Positions 57,147 to 64,000 of a stretch of DNA of 64,000 bases are shown piece by piece; position 1 is the first letter of the stretch, and each line of letters opens with the position of its first letter. The stretch spans positions 18,591,221 to 18,655,220 of the forward strand of contig CM034607.1 of the NCBI GenBank assembly GCA_020091685.1, written 5' to 3'. The notes below the pieces were generated by a model that searched no databases, was not told the DNA's origin, and worked only from the letters and a program-made list of their open reading frames with translations. The DNA is from Lutjanus erythropterus (lineage: Eukaryota > Chordata > Actinopteri > Lutjaniformes > Lutjanidae). A program made the position numbers and the translations under genes.

Positions 57147-57994
57147 CCCTTAAAAGAATAGTTCAGATAATTTGAAGTGGGGTTGTATGAGGTACTTATT
57201 GATAGTTAATGTTTTAGCTTTAGTAGATCCACTTCAGTATCCAGTTCAGAGTTAGGAGAAGCAGAGAGGAGCACCAGCACAGAAGCAAAGTGATGAGCTA
57301 CGATGGACAGGGTCAGCAACAAAAGGTCAACCTAAAAAATCAGTATCACACACTACACACTGTACACTATATTTAGAATATTTCCCCTGCTTTACCTTGC
57401 CATCAGACAGCCTTTTCTCATGCAAAACCACTATCATATAAGCCAAGTATCAGTCTCTCCAAACCAACCAGACTCCACAGGCGAAATCATAATAATTTTG
57501 CCTTGCAGAACCTGGGTGTTGTTGGTCTATGGCTGCCTCGATCTGTTGATTGTTTGTGTTACTGTATGCTGGGACCTCAGTGTTTTAAAGGGACAGTTCA
57601 TGTTTGCAAAAGTCACATAAGAACACAAACAAACTAACAGATCAACGCAGTGGAAGACCAACAACTCCCGTGTTCTGTGAGCTAAAATGACTAATTTTGC
57701 CTATGGAGTTTGGTTGGTTTGGAGAGAGCGATATGTGGCTTACAGAACAGCGATTTCAAGTCAGAAAAGGCGGTCTAACAGCGATGTAAAGTGGTAACAC
57801 GATTTTTATAGGGGGACCTTTTTTGAGTGCCCAAAAACACCTTATTGCTGACACGTTTCAGAGCAGCACATTGCTCAGCTTTCATGCTGATGCCCCTCTC
57901 TGCTTCTTCTAACTGAGGACATCTACTGTAGCTAATACACTGACTAAATACCTCACACAACCCCTTATCAAATAATCTGAATTATGCCTTTAAA
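57147..57994. mobile_element. Foldback element, full copy C
   Basis: The outer end CCCTTAAAAGAATAGTTCAG, then ATAATTTGAAGTGGGGTTGT pairs with the reverse complement of the right end (57950-57994: TTTAAAGGCATAATTCAGAT, then TATTTGATAAGGGGTTG). Inner arms pair too: CCAAACCAACCAGACTCCAC (57459-57478) with GGAGTTTGGTTGGTTTGGAG (57705-57724). The arms are roughly 300-400 bp around a short AT-rich centre with a GGGACAGTTCATG word near 57590. At 848 bp it is the longest of three copies. The plus-strand 66-codon frame (57420-57620) lies within an arm and has no domain; no transposase is encoded. Confidence 0.88.
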
Positions 57995-58462
57995 TCAACT
58001 TTTTTCTGCTTCTTCAAAACTTTTCCATGTCTTTGCATTCAAGATCTGCAATAGTGATGAACCTCGAGAAGCGACTGACAACATAATACACCCAAAACAC
58101 TTTCCACAACCCAGCGTCTCTTTAAAATCAATCATCCGCCACAAATCACTCTCTCATGCTTTTCCCATCAACCTCGTGTCCAACAATTTGTCATTCTCTC
58201 ATGCAAAAGCCCCACACGGTATAACACTACCCACAGATCTGAACAGAAGACGGGGAGGACGGACACAGGAGAGTTGTGTGAGTGCTTTAACAGAGTCGGT
58301 GGAACAATAGCGTGGTGTCCAGGATGCTGCTCTCTGCCCTCTGCACCTTCATCTGCAAACAGAGAAGTGAGTGAGAGACAGAAAGTGGTTTAAGATGTGT
58401 GTGTGGTGAGATGTGAGAGGAGCATGCATCTGTGTGTGGGCGACAGAGAAAGATCGTCTGTG
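57995..58462. other. Non-coding stretch, no gene seen
   Basis: The 108-codon plus frame 57984-58310 starts inside the foldback element's end and runs into unique DNA. It is Ser/Asn/His/Pro-rich with no domain; I do not call a gene, though it is the longest unexplained frame here. Confidence 0.35.
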
Positions 58463-59203
58463 CACTTGGAAATAAAGGTTCTAACTATAACCAATATCCC
58501 TTTTTGGTTCCTGGTACTTTTCATAGAGGTTCCACTTAAAACCCTTTCAGAGGGTTCTACCTAAAACCCAACGCAAAGGGTTATACCCAGAACCATCAGT
58601 GAAAAATTGTCCCACAAAACCCCCTTGGAGAGGTTCTACAAGTAATCTTTCTATGGGTAGAACCCTCTCAGGGAGGTCTATCAAGAACCTTTCCATCTTA
58701 TGGGTGCTAACAAGAAACCACCCAAAGGGTTTTACTGAGAACCTTTTTTATATTCCAATGCTCTAGAACTCTAGCTCTAGAGGTTGTTCTACCTAGAACC
58801 CTTTTATATTCCTAAGGTTTTTTCTAGAACCCATCCAGGGGTTCTACTAAGAACCCTTTGATATGCCAAAGGTTTTATCTATAATCCACTCAGTGAGTTC
58901 TACTGAGAACCCTTTTTTATTCCAAAGGTTTCAATTAGAACCCACCTTAACAGTTTTAGCGAAATCTTTTATATGATTGTACAAAGAACCCTTTCCCAAA
59001 TCCTTGACGAAGAGTTCTTCAAGGATTTCAACAAGCCTTGAAGAACTCTCTCTTTCAGAACGGGTACTTTGGATGGCTCTTAATGGAACCTTCAGTCTCA
59101 CAGAGAACCATTGATGAATCCTTTCTTTAACAAATGGTTCCTCAGAAGAAAGAAGAAATGGTTTTGGGTAGAACCTTTTTGGAAACCTTATTTCTAAGAG
59201 TGT
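58463..59203 (+). mobile_element. Element with 56-bp GAACC array, copy 2
   Basis: Left end CACTTGGAAATAAAGGTTCT and the inverse of the right end (ACACTCTTAGAAATAAGGTT) are inverted repeats with a few differences. Inside, degenerate units of about 56 bp carry GGTTCTACTAAGAACCC and AGGTTTTATCTATAATCC-type words. The order of the last 250 bp (GTACAAAGAACCC, CCTTGACGAAGAGTTCTTC, TTCAGAACGGGTACTTTGGA) matches copy 1 (ACAAAGAACCC, CCTTGACGAATCC, TCCAGAGGGGGCTCTTTGGA). No coding content. Confidence 0.88.
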
Positions 59204-59305
59204 ACGTGTGTTTTGTGAGGGATGACTGCATGCAGGAGTATTTGCTAACATTTACTTCTTTGTATTTGTGTTTGTGTGTGTCTGACTTTGCCAACATACA
59301 TGTTT

Positions 59306-59335
59306 GTGTCTGCCCACACACACACACATGCATGC

Positions 59336-59413
<78 letters not shown>
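59306..59413. repeat. (CA)n-spacer-(TG)n: long TG tract after a short CA tract
   Basis: CCACACACACACACATGCAT, then GCCTCTG, then about 37 TG units (59339-59413), the longest dinucleotide run in the window. The CA and TG parts are reverse complements, so the locus can form a cruciform or slipped hairpin. Confidence 0.97.
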
Positions 59414-59415
<2 letters not shown>

Positions 59416-59574
59416 GTAAGCGTCCTACATTGTGTAGGCTCTGCACCAGCTGTGTGGGCCATGTGGAGGAGGATGTATCAAGGGGTCAGGAGCCGGCAGC
59501 TGGCAGGGAGGGAGGGAGTCCAGCAGTGTGTCTAGAGGCCCAGACACCAGGAGCTGCTTTAACACACTCAGAGT

Positions 59575-59578
<4 letters not shown>

Positions 59579-59628
<50 letters not shown>

Positions 59629-59636
59629 TGTGTGTC
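59579..59636. repeat. (TG)n microsatellite
   Basis: About 27 TG units with a single TTTG break near 59625. Confidence 0.97.
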
Positions 59637-59754
59637 AGAAGGGAGTTTTAGTGAGAAAAACGGAAAAAAAAGAGAGAGGGAACACGGGCGTGTTGTGAAA
59701 GCATCCAAGTCTATTAAATCAGATAAGCACATTAGCACATTAACAACAATGAGA

Positions 59755-59779
59755 ACACACACACACACACACACACACT
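59755..59779. repeat. (AC)n microsatellite
   Basis: About 12 AC units, adjacent to the donor side of the exon candidate (as a TG tract on the minus strand). Confidence 0.95.
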
Positions 59780-59784
59780 CCCAC

Positions 59785-59937
59785 CTCAGAAGAGTTCCTC
59801 TCTGTTGATAGTTGTCCCCCAGAGTCAGTGCACATGCACTCAACATCCACACTCTGTGTTGAGTTTGTGGCTGAGCAGTCATTAACACCTTCAGCGGGCA
59901 TCTGGTTTTCCTCTGACATCACTGATGGTTTTGACCT
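59785..59937 (-). CDS. Candidate internal exon, 51 codons
   Basis: Read on the minus strand, the block begins after TTTGACCCCTCCACTCCAG (pyrimidine-rich, AG acceptor) and ends at TCTTCTGAG before GTGGGAGTG (GT donor, fair match). It is 153 bp, a multiple of three, with one open frame and matched phase 0 at both ends, so skipping it would keep frame. The translation is RSKPSVMSEENQMPAEGVND, followed by CSATNSTQSVDVECMCTDSG and GQLSTERNSSE: hydrophilic, Ser/Glu/Thr-rich, with no domain I recognise. It could be a low-complexity exon of a host gene on the minus strand. No neighbouring exon is recognisable. Splice-like signals are common by chance, so confidence is low. Confidence 0.33.
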
Positions 59938-61429
59938 CTGGAGTGGAGGGGTCAAACACAAGTCACATGTTGTTTCCAGGGACCACATAACATCACCACA
60001 ACATGTCTCACACAAGACATGGCGGGTTGAAGCTTTTATTTTCTTTGATTCACTGATTAGTACAATGATATACTGGAAAATTTAGCTTTATTACAAGTTT
60101 GTGTTTTATATTTTGTGGTTTTGGCTATGACTTCAATATGATAAGTAATAGCTAAGATCTGGGAACACAGTAACCTCACCTGCAACATCTGATGGGGCAA
60201 TAAATAGGCTGTCAGACAGGCTGGAGGCAAATCAACAAATAGTAGATTATCTAAACCGTTTTGTTTGGAGGGAAAACTGAAAGTGAGAAAACACAAAATA
60301 GCAGCAATGGTTCTTTATTCCACTAGAAAACCAACAGAAGTCAGTCTGTCAACTGTGATGAATGTTTTAAGTTTAGTAATAATTTGGGGTACACTTACTT
60401 AATCCTTAGGCTTTCTTTGTTTTTTCTTTCAAATAAGTTTGGCTGATGTGGGAGTTAGTTTAAAATCTGTTAATTGTTCCACAAAACTTTTTTTTTTTGT
60501 ATTTTCAGTTCAGAAATTTCAGATGGTAAGTTATTTATTACCAACTGTAAGCACTTTGAGGAGGGACGACATCTCCTTCATAAGCAAAATGACCAAATGC
60601 ATCCTTCTCGTTAACCTGCCATCCGGTTTCTCAATCTCTAAGAGAGTGCAGGAACACATTGTTTAGTTGAACCTGTTAGTCTGGTCTGTTTAGCTCACTG
60701 AGTCTTCATCTGACAGAGGTTTGTGGCAGTAAGAATCTATGGCCCTGAACGTGGCTCTGAAATATCAGCAGTCTAACTGTGTTGCGTATTCGTGACTCCA
60801 TAGCGCTGTCCGTGGTGCTGAAGTAGAAAAGAGCATTTTCTACCTGTTTTTGTGTCAGTTTGGTCTACTATAGCTGTGTAACTATAACAAACTGGCTATA
60901 AAGCTACATTATATGGTCGGTTCACTAGTCGCCAGCGAATTAAACAAATCAGGTTCCTGCAAGATGTTAAAAATTAAAAATGGCTTTCTGATTACCAACA
61001 GCAATGATGGCCAAAATATGGATGCACCCAAATAGGTTATTCATGAAAGTACAAATAATACAACAGAAACTGATATTTCTCCTTCTATCCAAAGTTGTTC
61101 ATTATTATTTGTAAAACAGCAACTCCGTGATTACTTCAGCATGGTTAAAAAAGGTCACAGCCACCTTAATCAAACACTGATTTAGGGCACAAGGATTGTT
61201 ATTAACTCAAAGAAGTCTATTTCATTAACAAAATCTTTATACAAAAAAGTTTCAGAATGTGTTATTAGCCACTTGTGGTAGCAATATGCTGTTATAAGAC
61301 ATTATAATCCACAGCAGCTGACCCTTAAATGTTATCCAATATTGTGTACTTTCTAAACCTCACAAACCAAAGGCCACTCCAATCAAACTTCCTCTAATCA
61401 TTACTGTCAGTGACTCCCTGAGGTGGATG
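59938..61429. other. Non-coding stretch, no gene seen
   Basis: Frames of 75-85 codons near 59828-60666 are unsupported. AT-rich with a T-run near 60489-60498. Nothing bounded. Confidence 0.38.
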
Positions 61430-61710
61430 TAATGTGTCTTGCTCCCTGATAAAGCTTCTGTGTGCTGGCAGATCGAGAAATATGCTGCAACATCTGTGAA
61501 GCTACTCGGGGTCCTAACGTTTCACTCCGCTCCGAGCAAAAGCAAACAAGGGGAAACATATTGGGAAAGAATTAAGGGCAGATTTGAGACAGGCTGTATT
61601 GTTAAGCCTTCACCACTGACATGTCTGTTTCAGTCAGTGTCTACAGAAAGCCTGACCTGGCAACCGCTTTATGGACCTGGCAATCCCAGCCAAGATTTGT
61701 GAGGCAGTGA
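61430..61710. promoter_or_regulatory. Candidate conserved regulatory block
   Basis: Low-repeat, CpG-retaining sequence with AGATCGAGAAATATGCTGCA, CTACTCGGGGTCCTAACGTT and ATTGGGAAAGAATTAAGGGC. An 87-codon plus-strand frame crosses it without a domain or clear splice signals. By composition a fair CNE candidate. Confidence 0.33.
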
Positions 61711-61965
61711 TTTGAAAGGTCTGGAGGTTTTAAATGTACATCTATTAAGAAGTCTACTTTTTCATGGAGAATTTTCAGGCTGTGTTTGAGGGTTTTGTTA
61801 AATGAGAAATAGAAATAATAGAAGAAAAAAGCCAAAGAGAAACCAAATGTGAAAATTGTAGTCTTGTGAGACTAAAACTGCACTTTGCCCTAATCTTTGC
61901 CTCCATCATGTGCACCTTATTCTATTCTTCCCGTCCAGTCAGATACATTCAGGACACTCTCTATA

Positions 61966-62329
61966 CTGTAAAAATAAGCTACTTGTTTTAACTTAAAAAA
62001 GTTTTCTTTTTCTTTTGTTGTTAATTAAACTTGATATTAATTCAGTTGTACTTGATAAAACATATAAAAGGTCTTAAAATGTATTAGAAATACATCACAA
62101 GTTTTTAAGTTTTTTGAGAAGGGTCTCAAACAGTGCATGCTGGGAAATCTGCTAATATGTTTCTTTAGAAATTAATTTTATTAAGTTGATTGAACTCTCA
62201 CTCAAAGTTAGAAGAAATCATGAAATTTTAATTAACTTGAATAAATAAAACTTGTACATTAATGTTATATTAATGAGAAAAGATTAGTTCATTCAACTAA
62301 ATTCCTGTATGATTCTTCTACAGTGTACC
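61966..62329. mobile_element. TACACTGTA-type MITE, copy 2
   Basis: Left ACTGTAAAAATAAGC and right TTCTACAGTGTA form the outer inverted ends, with ACTTAAAAAAGT words inside and GTGCATGCTGGGAAATCTGC in the middle, a word known from common teleost MITEs. The right end inverted (TACAGGAATTTAGTTGAATG) matches the left end of copy 3 at 63068. No coding content. Confidence 0.78.
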
Positions 62330-62345
62330 AGCCCTCTCTCTCACC

Positions 62346-62361
62346 TACACACACACACACA
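62346..62361. repeat. Short (CA)n run
   Basis: Eight CA units in C/T-rich context. Confidence 0.85.
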
Positions 62362-62399
62362 GATTCACAGATGCAAACACACACAGACCAGCAGACAGA

Positions 62400-62720
62400 C
62401 GGACACCCGCTCATTTGTTCATTTGCTAGCTGAAAAACCGAACAGATGACGGCTTCTCCTTTCGGCGTGGTGCCGGTCTTGGTGGCAGTAGCGGTGGTTG
62501 GCGGCAGCGTGCTCATCATTCCACAAAACCCCAGCCAGATGTCCCCGAGCCTGGGAGGCAGGTGGGCCGGGGCCCCCCTCTGCCGCACCGCGACGGTGCT
62601 GGCAGCTCTTCAAACCTGCTGGGTATAACCTTTAATTCACATGCTTTTCCTGGCACGGCGGGCCGAGGGGCTGCCATCTGCCCGGCCTGTTGTGGTATAC
62701 AGAGAAACTGTGTGAGAGAG
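62400..62720. promoter_or_regulatory. GC-rich island, regulatory or exonic
   Basis: The GC-richest unique block here: TTCGGCGTGGTGCCGGTCTT, GTGGTTGGCGGCAGCGTGCT, then CACCGCGACGGTGCTGGCAG. Both strands stay open. The plus frame from ATG at 62446 (MTASPFGVVPVLVAVAVVGG, 60 codons) looks hydrophobic like a signal peptide, and a donor-like GGCAGGTGGG lies at 62558-62567. The minus frame covers 99 codons. Open frames on both strands are expected in GC-rich DNA. I cannot decide between enhancer, promoter CpG island or first exon. Confidence 0.35.
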
Positions 62721-62725
62721 AGAGT

Positions 62726-62765
62726 GTTTATGTGTGTGTGAGTGTGAGTGTAAGTGTGTGTGTGT
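62726..62765. repeat. Impure (GT)n tract
   Basis: GTGT runs broken by GAGTGAGT-type words. Confidence 0.9.
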
Positions 62766-62887
62766 CAGTGAGAGTGGTTGGGTGGTACAGTGGATGACCG
62801 AGTTGCCCAGAGGCCACGGCACAGAATATTGTCCTGGTGGTCCATCCATTTGGTATATAGGACCCTTTTGGCCCATGTGATACAGAT

Positions 62888-62921
62888 ACACACACACACA
62901 CACTCACACACACACACACTC

Positions 62922-62946
<25 letters not shown>
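62888..62946. repeat. (CA)n microsatellite
   Basis: A CA tract with two CT interruptions, then CACAAACACATG. The three opposite-strand frames over it are Cys-Val artefacts. Confidence 0.96.
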
Positions 62947-62952
<6 letters not shown>

Positions 62953-63045
62953 TGCACGCACTGAATCATCAAAGGAAATGCAGACAGCTATAGTATATTA
63001 ACAAAATCATCTTCACTTAATGCCTCCTGGTCACTTTATGTCCAC

Positions 63046-63480
63046 ACAACACTGTAAAATATCATACAGGAATTTAGTAGAATCAACCAATCTAATCCCA
63101 TTAACTAAATGTAAATGTACAAGCTTTATTTATTCAAGTTAATTAAACTTAAAATTTCTAGTTTTTATTTTCAGATCACTTCAGAACTTAGTAAACATGG
63201 CTTCTTCTAACTTGGAGTTGAAATGATGAGTTGAATGAATGTACTGTACTGAGTTCAATCAACTCATTAAAATCTACAAAAACATTATCTGACTTTTCAA
63301 GCTCAGAAAATGTAAAAGAAACTAAAATTTGTTTGTAATGTTGACCAGTGTGAAGAGTTGAGTCAACTTAATATCTTACGCTTATTGAACAGGTTTTTCA
63401 AGGACAACTAAATTAAAATCTGGTTTATTGGACTTCATATTAATTTGTGTTTTCTGATTTAGTCAACTTTTCAAAGTTAA
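63046..63480. mobile_element. TACACTGTA-type MITE, copy 3
   Basis: Left end CACTGTAAAATATCATACAG, then GAATTTAGTAGAATCAACCA; later GTTGAGTCAACTTAATATCT as in copy 1. The only matching inverted end on the right is TTATTTTTACAGTGCACATT at about 63868, so the copy may extend to 63882 (about 835 bp) with unrelated DNA inserted, or end near 63480 with its end lost. Confidence 0.7.
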
Positions 63481-64000
63481 AGCTACTACAAGAAGCTTTC
63501 ATATTTGTTGATCTTGGAGGCCTCTGTGGATAAAAGCGGCACAGTTTCCACAGTAATAACCAAAAAATATAATGTCAAAATGAAATTATCTGCACAAAAA
63601 TCTCCTGCTTCTTTTTATTGGCTAACGCTCAACTTGCTGTGACCTTGCCTGGGAAAATGTAAACACAGGCTTGTTTCATCTAATTTTAAGGAGAATCCAA
63701 CGCGGTAGGAGGCATTAAATGTAACTCTACAGAAATAGCTGATCTTCTCACAGCGGTTCCTGATGAATTATGTTGGTCATGCAGAGGCATCAGCAATATA
63801 TTAAGACTGTTTCATAACCAGTTAAAGATTCCTTGTAGTAGCTTTAAAACAAATTTAGTTTAAAAAGTTATTTTTACAGTGCACATTGCCACATATGCTG
63901 CTTCATATTAGCTCGCCAGTATTCAGATTACAATAAAAGGAATCTAAAATATGCTCTGATAACTATTTAGCAGATCATTGCATCAAACTTCAACACTTTG
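63481..64000. other. Terminal AT-rich stretch
   Basis: Includes the possible MITE right end at 63868-63882; otherwise no gene or bounded feature. Confidence 0.35.

Noticed and set aside
57984-58310. 108-codon plus-strand frame
   Set aside because: Starts within the end of a foldback element and has no recognisable family or splice context.

Overview
This window looks like non-coding nuclear DNA from a ray-finned (percomorph-like) fish. I infer that from three things: very dense, long (CA)n/(TG)n dinucleotide tracts; many short inverted-repeat DNA transposons whose ends I recognise as common in teleost genomes; and the 3' end of an L2/Maui-type LINE. No long open reading frame is present. Almost every open frame above 60 codons is a microsatellite, a transposon or chance. 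No rRNA, CRISPR array or operon-like organisation is visible. I could not identify a host gene. The best host-gene candidate is one 51-codon exon with plausible splice sites on the minus strand near 59.8 kb. One transposon-derived coding remnant lies near 53.1-53.3 kb.

Layout: 0-7 kb holds AT-rich sequence, four dinucleotide tracts, a 183-bp MITE and the 3' tail of a retroelement. 7.7-14 kb holds a foldback element, another inverted-repeat element and several MITEs, mixed with GC-balanced blocks that look like conserved regulatory DNA. 15-31 kb carries repeat ends, a 56-bp-period GAACC array, a perfect-arm hairpin and two copies of a GCTAA-rich snap-back element. 32.5-33.6 kb is a 1-kb hAT-like element. 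34-43 kb alternates candidate regulatory blocks with a LINE fragment, a third snap-back copy and further MITEs. 43.4-44.5 kb is a clean nested insertion: an 888-bp hAT-type element with a perfect 8-bp target duplication inside an older inverted-repeat element. 45-55 kb holds more teleost MITEs and the coding remnant. 57-64 kb repeats earlier families: foldback element, GAACC array and two TACACTGTA-type MITEs.

The overall picture is a gene desert or long intron of a teleost, where low-repeat islands of balanced composition (possible enhancers, often with TAAT-core, TCF/LEF, RUNX, forkhead or AP-1-like words) sit between transposon debris. Enhancer calls are inference only; no alignment could be run. 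The most notable finds are the foldback family with arms of roughly 300-400 bp (two full copies and one half copy), the hAT element carrying the word TCTCGCGAGA, the paired 56-bp GAACC arrays, and the orphan exon candidate.
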